Notes: generated by a model not told the origin, from the sequence alone. Shown: positions 9,345 through 18,270, counted from the first letter of the stretch. The stretch: DNA of 64,000 nt from Pedobacter sp. SL55 (GCF_026625705.1 NZ_CP113059.1:1612001-1676000), one strand, 5' to 3'. Made by a program: numbers and translations.

Positions 9345-9926
9345 TTAAAAATCATCAATTACAAAATTGTCATCTATTTCTCTATCATGGAAATTTTGAA
9401 ATTGTTCCCGGCTTCCGAAAAAGCCGATAACTTCCTTGCGTTTTAGTAACGTAGGTTTTTCATTTAAAAAGCTTAAATAAGAACTCCATTTCCAAATTTT
9501 GAAATCGTTTGTAAGTTGGTGTTTTTTAGGGTTATGATGGATGTAATAAATAAGATGGGAAAAATGAGATTGTTCTTTTACTAATGCTCTTTTAAAAGGT
9601 GTTTGAAATAAAGTTCCAATTCTGTTTTGTTGTTTATTGAATGCTAATGCATAGCTTTGAAATAGTAAACGAAACTGTTTGCTTACAACATTATGCAAAT
9701 TAATTGCTTCATTTTCCTTTATTCTAATTAAAAAATGAAAATGATTGTCGAGTAGGCAATAAGCGTAAACTTCTATCAATTCGTTTAGATAATACGAAAA
9801 CCTTTTTAGAAAGAAGATATAGTTTCCATCGTTAACAAACATTTTCTTTTTGTCGATGGTTCGGTTATAGATATGGTAGAACCTTCCACTCTCAAACTTG
9901 GTGTAATAATGTTCTTCTTTAGCCAT
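9345..9926 (-). CDS. REP-associated tyrosine transposase (Y1_Tnp, IS200-like HUH)
   Basis: Single-strand HUH nuclease of the RAYT group, 193 aa. The N-terminal RFYHIYNRTIDKK block and the metal-binding HFH triad (residues 62-64, in LLDNHFHFLIR) are intact. The candidate catalytic tyrosine lies in LIYYIHHNPKKHQL near residue 142, followed by the WKWSSYLSF block. RAYTs act on palindromic REP sequences, and this gene is framed within about 50 bases on both sides by almost identical TTTGACAATCTTT palindromes. The reading frame appears complete, so the protein could be active. Confidence 0.92.
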   Translation of the reverse strand: MAKEEHYYTKFESGRFYHIYNRTIDKKKMFVNDGNYIFFLKRFSYYLNELIEVYAYCLLDNHFHFLIRIKENEAINLHNVVSKQFRLLFQSYALAFNKQQNRIGTLFQTPFKRALVKEQSHFSHLIYYIHHNPKKHQLTNDFKIWKWSSYLSFLNEKPTLLKRKEVIGFFGSREQFQNFHDREIDDNFVIDDF

Positions 9927-9973
9927 AGGTAGTTGGCTTTAGGTTAATTTAACTTTACTTAAAGTTACGTTTT

Positions 9974-10006
9974 AACTTTGACAATCTTTTAAAGATTGTC
10001 AAAGTT
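9974..10006. repeat. REP-like palindrome flanking RAYT (5' side)
   Basis: Perfect inverted repeat: AACTTTGACAATCTTT, one-base loop, AAAGATTGTCAAAGTT (16-base arms). It matches the copy at 9308-9338 over the whole shared length. Confidence 0.85.
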
Positions 10007-10022
10007 GTAAGACGAAGACAAT

Positions 10023-11321
10023 CTAATACAATACCCTAAATTTAATTGTATGCTCAATCTTTTTTAACGATTTGAACAATTGCTTATCATACTCTGTATT
10101 GATGTCTGTAATGGCATAGCCGATGGTGCTGTTGGTCATTAAAAACTGACCTACAATGTTGATGTTGTGCTTGGCAAAAATGGTATTGATTTGCGCCATA
10201 ATGCCGGGTACATTCTTGTGGATGTGGATCAATCGGTGCGATTTAGCTATAGCTGGCAACTGTAAGTTAGGGAAGTTGCTACTCAAATAAGTAGTTCCTT
10301 TATTCATGAAATCTGCCACACGTTTTGGTATAAATAAAGAGTTTCTAGGATTGCCTTTCGGATCATCGAAAACCACAATACCCATTTCGTTACAAACTTG
10401 TAGAGAGAATTTATTTTTTGCGTTGCCTAAGTAACCAATCGTTTTCAGTTTTACGGCTCGCTTCAATTTATCCTCTTCAATTTTTTCGCCATCAGCTAAA
10501 AGCATCATGCCCACATCGCCAACATATTTTTCTTCAAACTCTGTTTTATGTCGAATAGAAAATCCATCCTTTTTAAGAAAAGCAATGGTTTCTTCCGGAA
10601 CATTGCCAATTACCAAACACAAAATTCTGTTTTTGGGATAAGAGATTGACTGAGGTAAATTATTTACATACAAAAATTCGTCGAAGCTTGGTGTAACGTG
10701 GTCGGCTTTGGTTACGATGCTTTCGCGGGCAATATTCTCGGTAAAAGCATAGAATTTTTTAATCAAACCGCTTTCACGTAACTGGTAATCAGAGTAACCA
10801 TCTCCAATGCCATATAAATCGCCTTGCAATTGCAACTGGTGCATCAGTTTTACTTTTCCACCTTCTTCACTTAACGGATTGGCATGGTCGTAATCAATGA
10901 TTTTTCCATCGCCTGTGGTTACAAAAGTATTGGCGTAAATATTCTCTTTTTTGATGTGGTACTGACTAACCACCGGGGTAATGAACTCTTTAAATCCACC
11001 AGAAACAATTAAAACTTCATCGGCATGTTTTTTAAAAAATTCTGCATTGCGTGAAAAAGATTTAGACACTTTTTTCTTTAAATGTTTGATGAGTTTTTGC
11101 AGATGCTCTTCATTTGCATCTAACAACTTTACCCTTTGCGCTAAGCTCTCCGAAAACGACAGTTTGCCCTCCATCGCTAAATTGGTATAGTCTTCTATCT
11201 TCTGATAAATGGCTTCGCGATCTGGATGTTTCGCCAAAGAAATTCGAGCTAACTCGTCTAAGGCTTCTACTTGGGTAAAGGTGCTATCAAAATCGATGAT
11301 GTAAAAGTTCTGTTGTTTCAT
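10023..11321 (-). CDS. phosphoserine phosphatase-like HAD protein fused to partial PGDH and ACT domains
   Basis: The N-terminal half is a SerB-type HAD phosphatase: DFDSTF (residues 10-15, nucleophile Asp), IVSGGF, and GDGYSD with the Mg-binding aspartates. It is followed by a stretch resembling the substrate-binding half of D-3-phosphoglycerate dehydrogenase (LKTIGYLGNAKNKFSLQV, MGIVVFDDPKGNPRNS). The NAD-binding Rossmann core that should follow is absent, and the protein continues directly into a C-terminal ACT domain (NVPGIMAQINTIF...NINIVGQFL). This suggests a serine-regulated phosphatase using leftover PGDH parts. I start at MKQQNFYIID; the ORF also allows an ATG seven codons upstream (11342). 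Confidence 0.85.
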   Translation of the reverse strand: MKQQNFYIIDFDSTFTQVEALDELARISLAKHPDREAIYQKIEDYTNLAMEGKLSFSESLAQRVKLLDANEEHLQKLIKHLKKKVSKSFSRNAEFFKKHADEVLIVSGGFKEFITPVVSQYHIKKENIYANTFVTTGDGKIIDYDHANPLSEEGGKVKLMHQLQLQGDLYGIGDGYSDYQLRESGLIKKFYAFTENIARESIVTKADHVTPSFDEFLYVNNLPQSISYPKNRILCLVIGNVPEETIAFLKKDGFSIRHKTEFEEKYVGDVGMMLLADGEKIEEDKLKRAVKLKTIGYLGNAKNKFSLQVCNEMGIVVFDDPKGNPRNSLFIPKRVADFMNKGTTYLSSNFPNLQLPAIAKSHRLIHIHKNVPGIMAQINTIFAKHNINIVGQFLMTNSTIGYAITDINTEYDKQLFKSLKKIEHTIKFRVLY

Positions 11322-11374
11322 TATTTGTTTTGGGGGTTTCATTTTGATTTTCCCTTAATCAGCGGGCTAATCAT

Positions 11375-12337
11375 TTATTTAAGTGCATTGCAAACTTCAG
11401 CGATGCTCTGGTTTACGGGTTTAAATTTAAAATTTAGGGTGTCTGTTATTTTTTGGTTGGTATAATAACTTAGGTTAAAACTGCTACGGGCGGCATCTTT
11501 AGTTAAGGCGGCAGGTTTTCTGGTAATTAGCGAAACCAATTTTGCCGCTCGCCAAGCAATGCCCAACATCCAAGGTTTAGCTTCTTTGCTCGGTGGTTTA
11601 ACACCAAAACCTTGTGCAATTTGTGCGAAAAAATCTTTGTAATGCAGATTTTCGGCACTTAAGGTATATCGTTCTTCGCTAATGTTGCTTTCCATCAGTA
11701 AAATCATGCATTTGGCCACGTCTTCTACATCTACAATGCCAGTTGCACCATCGGTATAGAATTTTAATCCATCTTTTACTAATTTAAAAATAGCTCCACT
11801 GCCACTAAAGCCTGCGTTTTTCCCAATAATTACTGCCGGATTTACAATTATGGCATCTAATCCCTCGGCAATGCCACGCCATACTTCCATTTCGCCTTGA
11901 TACTTAGAAATGGCGTAGTTGTGTGCTTTTGGGTCGTAATCCCAAAAATGTTTTTCAGATATTAGTTCATCTTTTTTAGGATAACCTAAGGCTGCGATAG
12001 AACTTACATGTAGCAAACGAACATTGTTCTCTAAGCAAAGATTTACAATGTTGGCAGTACCTTCAATATTGATTTTTAGAAGTACGGCTTTGTCTTTCGG
12101 ATCAAATGATACAGTAGCGGCACAGTGGTAAACTTTGGTAATGCCTTCAAAAGCATCAGCCAAATTTTCTGGTTCGTTAATGTCTGCAATATGCCAAGTA
12201 ACTAAGGTGTTGTTTTGTAGTAAAGCCGGAATTTTAGAGCTGCTTCGCCTAATGGCACGAACCAGTATGTTTTGGTCTGTAAGCTGCTTTACCAATTCTG
12301 CCCCTAAAAAACCTGTAGCCCCTGTAACAAGTATCAT
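11375..12337 (-). CDS. NAD-dependent epimerase/dehydratase (extended SDR)
   Basis: Extended short-chain dehydrogenase/reductase, 320 aa. The N-terminal dinucleotide-binding motif is GATGFLGAELV (residues 5-15) and the catalytic pair is YAISK. The overall pattern (VYHCAATVSFDPKD, LLHVSSIAALG, NPAVIIG) is closest to the dihydroflavonol-4-reductase-like branch common in Bacteroidota. The substrate cannot be inferred. It precedes the HAD/ACT fusion gene on the same strand with a short gap, so co-transcription is possible. Confidence 0.85.
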   Translation of the reverse strand: MILVTGATGFLGAELVKQLTDQNILVRAIRRSSSKIPALLQNNTLVTWHIADINEPENLADAFEGITKVYHCAATVSFDPKDKAVLLKINIEGTANIVNLCLENNVRLLHVSSIAALGYPKKDELISEKHFWDYDPKAHNYAISKYQGEMEVWRGIAEGLDAIIVNPAVIIGKNAGFSGSGAIFKLVKDGLKFYTDGATGIVDVEDVAKCMILLMESNISEERYTLSAENLHYKDFFAQIAQGFGVKPPSKEAKPWMLGIAWRAAKLVSLITRKPAALTKDAARSSFNLSYYTNQKITDTLNFKFKPVNQSIAEVCNALK

Positions 12338-12438
12338 TTCATCTGTTTATAGATTACCAGTTTAAGCACAAAATTTAAAAATGCGCTTAATATGTGCTTT
12401 CAAAAATAGATATTTGAGGGCAAACATTTAGTGGCTTT

Positions 12439-13620
12439 ATGACTTTATCCGATTTTTTTTCTCCTATTGATACCGAAAAATTTACACCTAAACATGGTTT
12501 CTTAACTAGCCAACTGGGCATGAAGGTAGAATTTTATACAGATATCTTTCCGGATTTGGAAGAAGAGAAGTATGATTTGGCCATTATTGGCGTAAAAGAT
12601 GATAGGGGAGCGGTAAACAATAATGGTTGTTCTTTGGCTCCAGATTATTTTAGGGAGCAATTTTATTTGTTGAACGAAGGCCAGTCGCCAACTAAAATTA
12701 TCGACTTAGGAAACATCATAGCTGGCCAGCAAGTGTCTGACACCTATTTTGCGCTTAAAACTGTAGTTGCCGAATTGGTTAAATTGGATATTGTGCCCAT
12801 TATTATTGGTGGTGGACAAGACTTAACCTATGCGCAATACATGGGCTACGAAAGTTTGGAGCAGAAAGTAGATTTGTTGGTAGTTGATAATCGCTTTGAT
12901 TTAGAGCAAGATGAAAATGAGGATGTTGTTACTACCTCCCAGAGCTATTTAACTAAGATTTTCTTGCATCAACCTAACTACTTGTTCAACTTTAGTAACA
13001 TGGGCTACCAAACTTATTTTGTTAACCAAGATAGTTTGAGAGTGATGGATAAGCTATATTTTGATGTGCACCGTTTGGGCGAATTTGTCTCCGATTTATC
13101 AGTTTCTGAGCCTGTAATCCGCAATGCAAATATGGTAAGTTTCGATATGGGCTCCATTCGCTCTAGCGATGCCTGTGGTAATGCTAATATGGTGCCTAAT
13201 GGTTTTTACGGCGAAGATGCTTGCCGTATTTCACGCTATGCTGGGATGAGCGATAAGCTTACTTCCATTGGTTTCTATGAGTTTAATCCAGCTTTCGATA
13301 AGGGCGGGCAAACGGCCATGTTACTGTCGCAAATGGTGTGGTATTTTGTAGATGGCTATTACAGCCGCAAAAAGGATTTTCCACTAACGCCAAAATCTCA
13401 ATATATCATTTACCGAGCAAGCGTAAACGATGGAGCTACCGAAGTAAATTTTGTGAAGAGCAAAAAATCTGACCGATGGTGGATGCAGGTGCCTTATCCG
13501 GCCAATGGCTCTAAAAACGAACGTTTTCATCTGGTGCCTTGTAGGTACGATGATTACAATACCGCCGTTAAAGGAGAAATGCCAGACCTTTGGTGGCGCA
13601 CTTATCAAAAACTAGCCTAA
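12439..13620 (+). CDS. arginase/formimidoylglutamase-fold protein with degenerate metal site
   Basis: Ureohydrolase fold (393 aa), divergent from the SDR gene. The three metal-binding motifs of arginases are recognisable but altered. GG(D/G)H is GGGQD (124-128, His to Gln). DAHxD is DNRFD (150-154, His to Arg). SFDxDxxDP is SFDMGSIRSSDA (234-245, second Asp to Gly). About half of the manganese ligands are therefore missing, so hydrolysis of a guanidino or formimino substrate is doubtful. It is probably the pseudoenzyme relative often annotated as formimidoylglutamase in Bacteroidota. No histidine-utilisation genes are nearby. Confidence 0.8.
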   Translation: MTLSDFFSPIDTEKFTPKHGFLTSQLGMKVEFYTDIFPDLEEEKYDLAIIGVKDDRGAVNNNGCSLAPDYFREQFYLLNEGQSPTKIIDLGNIIAGQQVSDTYFALKTVVAELVKLDIVPIIIGGGQDLTYAQYMGYESLEQKVDLLVVDNRFDLEQDENEDVVTTSQSYLTKIFLHQPNYLFNFSNMGYQTYFVNQDSLRVMDKLYFDVHRLGEFVSDLSVSEPVIRNANMVSFDMGSIRSSDACGNANMVPNGFYGEDACRISRYAGMSDKLTSIGFYEFNPAFDKGGQTAMLLSQMVWYFVDGYYSRKKDFPLTPKSQYIIYRASVNDGATEVNFVKSKKSDRWWMQVPYPANGSKNERFHLVPCRYDDYNTAVKGEMPDLWWRTYQKLA

Positions 13621-13647
13621 TTTTACAATATTAGTATGAGATATTCG

Positions 13648-13655
13648 TATATTTG
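13648..13655 (+). promoter_or_regulatory. candidate -7 promoter box TATATTTG
   Basis: Matches the Bacteroidota -7 consensus TAnnTTTG, 70 bases before the ATG of the thioredoxin-like gene. The -33 element is weak (TTTTAC region near 13621). Confidence 0.35.
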
Positions 13656-13725
13656 AGCTACAACTTATTATTACTAAAAAGGGTTGTTTAAAGCGGCCCT
13701 ATAACCTAAAACACTCAACAAGGAA

Positions 13726-14991
13726 ATGAAAAAAATAATTCTTTCGGCCATGCTGCTATCTCCAATAGCATTAATGGCTCAATCAGATTTTACTTTAAAA
13801 GGTGCTACAAAAACGGTGGCTAATGGCAATAAAGTATATTTGGTTTACGCAGAAAACGGACAAAGATTAACCGATTCGGCTATAGTTAACAATGGTGCTT
13901 TTGAGTTTAAAGGAAAGGTTACCAACCCAGTAATGGGTAACGTTTTCAATAATGTTAACCCTTACAAAAAAGGTGCAAACACCAAAAATATGGATTACAC
14001 GGCTTTGTACATTGAGCCAGGAAACATCACATTAAATAGCGCCGATAGCTTAAAATCTGCTGTTGCGGGTGGTACACAGGCTAATATTGATAATGCCAAG
14101 TTAGCTGCCTCATTAAAGTCTTTTGCTGATCAGGAAAAAGCACTTAACGACGAATACGCATCGTATACAAAAGAGCAAAAAGAAGATAGTAAGGTAATGG
14201 ATGTACTAATTGCTAAGTTCGATGCCATTAAAGCTCAAAAAACTCCAGTTTATTTGAAGTTCGTTAAAGAAAATCCAAAATCGTACATTAGCTTAATGCA
14301 GCTAAGCGCTTTAGCTAGTAATGATAAAGTAGTGGGCGAGGTAGAGAAATTGTACGCAACACTTTCGCCAGAGCTAAAAGCAACCAAAGTAGGACAATCT
14401 ATTCCGGCTACTATAGATGCGACTAAAAAAACAGCTGTGGGTGTAATGGCAATGGATTTTACGCAAAACGATCCAGATGGAAAGCCAGTAAAACTATCTG
14501 ATTTTAAAGGTAAATATGTGTTGGTAGACTTTTGGGCAGCATGGTGCGGGCCTTGCAGACAAGAAAACCCTAATGTGGTAGAGGCGTTCCAAAAATTTAA
14601 AGATAAAAACTTCACGGTGTTGGGCATTTCTTTAGACGGAGGTAGTACCAGAACAACAAAAGAGCAATGGTTAAAAGCCGTTGAAGATGATAAGTTAACT
14701 TGGACTCATGTTTCTGATTTGCAAGGTTGGAGCAATGCAGTTTCTTCTGCTTGGGGAATTAGAAGCATTCCTGCTAACTTTTTAATAGATCCTAGCGGTA
14801 AAATTGTAGCAAAAGATTTAAGAGGTAATGCCTTACATAACAAGCTTGCCGAAGTGTTAGACAAAAAACAAAGTAAGATTTTAAGTAGATTTGATGAAGG
14901 CCTTTCCGAGAAATTGGGAAGGCATTCTTGTTTGGTTGCATTTAACCTGTTGATGGTGTTATCACTAACAACGAAAAAGTATTTGATATAG
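13726..14991 (+). CDS. TlpA-like thiol-disulfide oxidoreductase with DUF4369-type N-terminus (3' end probably frameshifted)
   Basis: Exported thioredoxin-fold protein. The signal peptide (MKKIILSAMLLSPIALMAQ) is followed by an N-terminal beta domain of DUF4369 type, a helical linker, then a TlpA/AhpC-like domain with the redox motif WCGPC in FWAAWCGPCRQ and a cis-proline in IRSIPANFLID. The frame runs to 14991, but the last 40 residues after LAEVLDKK look like non-coding sequence and cross a hairpin. Adding one A to the A6 run at 14863-14868 would end the protein as LDKKTK with a stop at 14874-14876 (383 aa), which is the likely natural end. Confidence 0.88.
   Translation: MKKIILSAMLLSPIALMAQSDFTLKGATKTVANGNKVYLVYAENGQRLTDSAIVNNGAFEFKGKVTNPVMGNVFNNVNPYKKGANTKNMDYTALYIEPGNITLNSADSLKSAVAGGTQANIDNAKLAASLKSFADQEKALNDEYASYTKEQKEDSKVMDVLIAKFDAIKAQKTPVYLKFVKENPKSYISLMQLSALASNDKVVGEVEKLYATLSPELKATKVGQSIPATIDATKKTAVGVMAMDFTQNDPDGKPVKLSDFKGKYVLVDFWAAWCGPCRQENPNVVEAFQKFKDKNFTVLGISLDGGSTRTTKEQWLKAVEDDKLTWTHVSDLQGWSNAVSSAWGIRSIPANFLIDPSGKIVAKDLRGNALHNKLAEVLDKKQSKILSRFDEGLSEKLGRHSCLVAFNLLMVLSLTTKKYLI
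14900..14923 (+). terminator. possible terminator hairpin after thioredoxin-like gene
   Basis: GCCTTTCC, 8-base loop, GGGAAGGC with one wobble pair, followed by ATTCTTGTTT. It lies inside the apparent 3' end of the open frame, supporting the idea that the true stop is upstream at about 14876. Confidence 0.5.
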
Positions 14992-15065
14992 AAAATGATG
15001 ATATGAATTTGCTAGCGAAATCATATTTTGAAAGTTACCACGACCAGCTCTACTTGGCGTTGTAA
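14946..15065 (+). pseudogene. possible 39-codon gene remnant
   Basis: A stop-bounded fragment that reads PVDGVITNNEKVF...SYFESYHDQLYLAL and has protein-like composition but no start codon at its head. It may be a relic of a lost gene; it may equally be chance. No family recognised. Confidence 0.25.
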
Positions 15066-15395
15066 GGCAAAATTTATTTTAATTTAAACCACTTTACGAT
15101 TCCCGCTTTTGCGGACGAACTATTGGAGTTTATAGAAATTCTCCTTCATCTGCTTCTCTACTCCCTGCGCTTGCACATCATCGCTCTGCAAAAAAAAAAG
15201 CAAAATCAGTGAATATCTGCGGTAAAAATCTGCCTAATCAGCGGGAAGTTATAAGCAGTAAGCCCCGCTCACGCGGAAATGACGAAGATTCCAAATTAAT
15301 TCTTTTAAAATTATGCTGTTTCTATTTTGATACAGTCTCCAGAGGAATGTTTTTTATTACAAGCTTGAGGTTGAAATTAAATGATGAAGCGCTTA
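15066..15395. other. intergenic region without a supported gene
   Basis: About 330 bases with purine-rich runs (A10 near 15189-15198) and phrases such as CCCGCTTTTGCGGAC and CAGCGGGAAGTTATAAGCAG, which look like dispersed intergenic filler. A 94-codon plus-strand frame starts at 15209 but has no signal or domain and runs antisense into the next gene, so I do not call it. Confidence 0.4.
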
Positions 15396-16070
15396 CTAAA
15401 TCAATATTCCTAAAACTACAAAAACCACCCCTACAAAAGAGATTAGAAATGCAGGTTTGCCAAACAGCAGGCCTAAAACTAAGCCCGCAATAATTAAGAA
15501 AGATCCAATCCAGATGTAGCTAAAAGAGCTGGCTTTAGTGCCGTTTGTAACTGCCGCATTTTGGCGTTGGATACTTTCGGATTTAGCTAGGCTACTGTCT
15601 TTACGGTTAAGTTGATTGGATGTTTGGTTTGGCTTGGCCAAAGTTGTATCTGTAATGGCAGTTCTAACATTACTTGCCGTATTTGTGTGAGGGGTTTGCT
15701 CTACCGCTTTTTGTTTTGTTTCGATTTGCGCTTTTTTGCTAGCGCTTGCAACAACAGGCTTTGGGATTTGAGCTTTTGTATTTAAAGATTTAGCTTGCTG
15801 TTTTTGAAGGGCGGTTGTAGCGTTAATTGACCCAGGTTTGTTAGCTGGTGCAGCTTTGCCTTTGGGCACTGTATTTATAGGCGATGTAACAATGGGCGTA
15901 TTATCTGCTGGTATTTGTACAATTTCTTTTTCGGTAACAATTGCTTTGGCGGTAATTACTACGCTTACTCTTTTTGGTTGTTCTTGTTGCGAAAAACCTA
16001 GTGCAGGCAGTAGCATTAACCCCCAAAAAAGGATTACATTAAAAACCGACTTATTTAAGTTACTGATCAA
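15396..16070 (-). CDS. exported low-complexity protein with C-terminal membrane hairpin
   Basis: Unrecognised 224-aa protein. The N-terminal signal sequence (VILFWGLMLLPALGFSQ) is followed by an Ala/Lys/Thr/Gln-rich disordered stretch of about 140 residues with many KAQ and TKQ words. It ends in two closely spaced hydrophobic segments (FSYIWIGSFLIIAGLVLGLL and FLISFVGVVFVVLGILI). The plan suggests a membrane-tethered flexible linker or stalk. Function unknown. It stands alone on the minus strand. Confidence 0.65.
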   Translation of the reverse strand: MISNLNKSVFNVILFWGLMLLPALGFSQQEQPKRVSVVITAKAIVTEKEIVQIPADNTPIVTSPINTVPKGKAAPANKPGSINATTALQKQQAKSLNTKAQIPKPVVASASKKAQIETKQKAVEQTPHTNTASNVRTAITDTTLAKPNQTSNQLNRKDSSLAKSESIQRQNAAVTNGTKASSFSYIWIGSFLIIAGLVLGLLFGKPAFLISFVGVVFVVLGILI

Positions 16071-16138
16071 GCTGCAATTGTTGAGTTAATGCTAACAATT
16101 AAAAATATGCCAATTAACCACTAGAGGTAGCTGTGATG

Positions 16139-16182
16139 GTAAAAATCCCGACTAGTACCTTGTTTTAGGCCTAGACGGGATG
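16139..16182 (-). terminator. terminator downstream of purD
   Basis: Read on the minus strand: ATCCCGTCTAG, loop, CTAGTCGGGAT with one mismatch, followed by TTTTTAC. It lies 75 bases beyond the purD stop codon. Confidence 0.6.
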
Positions 16183-16257
16183 TGGGTAATTGCATCTCGT
16201 AAATACAAGTTTACAAATAAATGCTGATAAATGAGAAAACTTTGCCTCGGTTTGAGG

Positions 16258-17529
16258 TTACATCAAATCAAATCCTATGTCTTCGCGGAAATATTTTCCA
16301 TCAAAATATATTCTTGCTGCATCTGCTGTAGCACACTGCAGAGCTTCAAATTGAGTGTCTTTAACGCTACTAATGGCTAAAACTCTGCCGCCATTGGTTT
16401 TTACTACGCCTCCTTCTAAAGCGGTACCAGCATGAAACACATACGAATCTCTCACATTGTCTAGCCCAGAAATAGCTTTACCTTTTTCGTATTCGCCAGG
16501 ATATCCGCCAGCAACAATTACAACGGTTGCCGCATTTTTGGGGCTAATTTTGATTTCGTAACTACCTAATTCTTTGTTTGCACTTGCTAAGAAAAGTTCC
16601 ACCAAATCATTTTCAATTCTTGGGATCACACTTTCTGTTTCTGGGTCGCCCATACGAGCGTTGTACTCAATCACATAAGGCTCTTCGCCAACTTTAATCA
16701 GTCCGAAGAAAATGAAACCAGTATAATCAATGCCTTCGCTTGCTAAACCATTTACCGTTGGTTTAATAATGCGTTCTTCAATTTTATTTAAAAACTCAGC
16801 GTTAGCAAACGGAACTGGAGAAACAGAACCCATGCCTCCAGTGTTCAAACCAGTATCGCCTTGGCCAATTCGCTTGTAATCTTTCGCTTCTGGCAAAATC
16901 ACATAGTTTTTGCCATCAGTTAATACAAAAACAGAAAGTTCAATACCTGTTAAAAATTCTTCGATTACTACAGTAGAACCAGCATTTCCAAACTTGCCGC
17001 CCAGCATCAGTTTTAATTCTTCTTGTGCTTCTGCAATGTTATCTAAAATTAAAACCCCTTTTCCTGCTGCTAAACCATCAGCTTTTAAAACTATTGGGGT
17101 AGCATGAGTAGAAAGGTATTGCAGGCCTTCGGCTAAATTCTCATTGGTAAAAGATTTAGATTTCGCTGTAGGGATGTTGTGGCGCTCCATAAACTGCTTA
17201 GAGAAATCTTTGCTTCCTTCTAAAATGGCACCTTCTTTTTTAGGTCCGATAACGGGAATGTGTTTTAATTCTTCGTCGTTAACAAAAAAATCGTGAATAC
17301 CTAACACCAAAGGTTCTTCGGGGCCAACTACCAATAGCTCTATTTTTTCTTTCAAAGCCAGCGCTTTTACGGCTTCAAAATCATTTGGATTGATGTTTAC
17401 ATTTTTGCCATAATTGGCAGTGCCAGCATTGCCAGGAGCTATAAAAAGATTAGTACATTGCTCCGATTGGCTTAATTTCCAGGCAAAAGCACATTCTCTT
17501 CCGCCAGAACCTATTAGTAAGATATTCAT
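16258..17529 (-). CDS. purD: phosphoribosylamine-glycine ligase (GAR synthetase)
   Basis: ATP-grasp enzyme of de novo purine synthesis joining phosphoribosylamine and glycine. Start set at MNILLIGSGGRECAFAWKL, the canonical purD N-terminus; the longer frame to 17565 adds 12 unlikely residues. Visible blocks: VGPEEPLVLG, VLKADGLAAGKGV (ATP binding), EEFLTGIELSVFVL, GDTGLNTGGMGSVSP, and EYNARMGDPETE with metal ligands. 423 aa is the normal size. It is monocistronic here, with a terminator-like hairpin downstream. Confidence 0.97.
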   Translation of the reverse strand: MNILLIGSGGRECAFAWKLSQSEQCTNLFIAPGNAGTANYGKNVNINPNDFEAVKALALKEKIELLVVGPEEPLVLGIHDFFVNDEELKHIPVIGPKKEGAILEGSKDFSKQFMERHNIPTAKSKSFTNENLAEGLQYLSTHATPIVLKADGLAAGKGVLILDNIAEAQEELKLMLGGKFGNAGSTVVIEEFLTGIELSVFVLTDGKNYVILPEAKDYKRIGQGDTGLNTGGMGSVSPVPFANAEFLNKIEERIIKPTVNGLASEGIDYTGFIFFGLIKVGEEPYVIEYNARMGDPETESVIPRIENDLVELFLASANKELGSYEIKISPKNAATVVIVAGGYPGEYEKGKAISGLDNVRDSYVFHAGTALEGGVVKTNGGRVLAISSVKDTQFEALQCATADAARIYFDGKYFREDIGFDLM

Positions 17530-17580
17530 GCCACAAAGATATGGGTTTATGCTTATTGGGGGCATAAAATCTTAAATAAG

Positions 17581-18270
17581 CTACAAGCAAAGTTCTATTG
17601 CAATTAAAGTGGCATAATTACTCAGGGCCTCCATCTCTATCGTTTCTGTTTCCCATAGTGCAATTCCATCTCGGTCGTGTAGTAAACGCCCATCAATTTC
17701 AAAGGCGCCAGAAAGCACAAACGCATAAAATATAGCAGTACTGTTTAAAAAGTATTCGGTACTTCCGCGGCCATTAAACTGGCCTAAGCTTATTTTAAAA
17801 GGTAAAAAATTGGGAGTAGCACAGTGTAAATGATTTAATTTTGATAGGTCAACTTCGCTAAACATAGGAGTTGTGGGTGCGCTTTCTTGTGCTTTAATAC
17901 CAATAACTACGTAGTTAATTGTGTGGCTTTCAAAAGGGTTGGTTAATTTTACAAAAGTGTTTTTCTCTAGAAAAATCGTCAAGCTTTGCCCTATCTCTAT
18001 TTCGGTCTCGTTTTCTTGGTCGTCTAAATAATTTAGTGTACCGGTAACGGGTAATAGTATAATGTAGCCCTTTTCTTGTGTGTAAAAATTATAAGAGGAC
18101 ATTGGTGCCAGCATATCGTCGTGTAGGGCATAGAGGTTGCCAATGGGTTCTTTTACAGGGTTAAAAAAGTGCTCAGAATTGGAGAAAGTGCTGTGCCTTG
18201 TTAAATGCTTGTTTTGGATAGTCCCTCTTTGGTCTGAAACAAATATTTTGCCTTGAGAAATAGTTTTCAT
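17581..18270 (-). CDS. pirin-like bicupin protein
   Basis: 229-aa protein with a double beta-barrel layout. The C-terminal block (GAFEIDGRLLHDRDGIALWE, then EMEALSNYATLIAIEL) resembles the C-terminal cupin of pirin/YhhW quercetinase-like proteins. The N-terminal cupin (GYIILLPVTGTLNYLDDQ...EIGQSLTIF) fits the same family, but the metal-binding HxH/H/E set is not obvious, so it may not be catalytic. The start codon overlaps the stop of the upstream gene by 4 bases (ATGA), so the two are translationally coupled. Confidence 0.7.
   Translation of the reverse strand: MKTISQGKIFVSDQRGTIQNKHLTRHSTFSNSEHFFNPVKEPIGNLYALHDDMLAPMSSYNFYTQEKGYIILLPVTGTLNYLDDQENETEIEIGQSLTIFLEKNTFVKLTNPFESHTINYVVIGIKAQESAPTTPMFSEVDLSKLNHLHCATPNFLPFKISLGQFNGRGSTEYFLNSTAIFYAFVLSGAFEIDGRLLHDRDGIALWETETIEMEALSNYATLIAIELCL

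Noticed and set aside
9345..9926. Full insertion sequence with target-site duplication
   Set aside because: The palindromes are REP-like rather than terminal inverted repeats of a DDE element, and I found no duplicated target bases.
14877..14991. Functional C-terminal extension of the thioredoxin-like protein
   Set aside because: The extension crosses a hairpin and has no family counterpart; a one-base omission in the A6 run explains it better.
15209..15493. 94-codon plus-strand ORF
   Set aside because: No signal, domain or ribosome site; it crosses filler repeats and runs antisense into an exported-protein gene.
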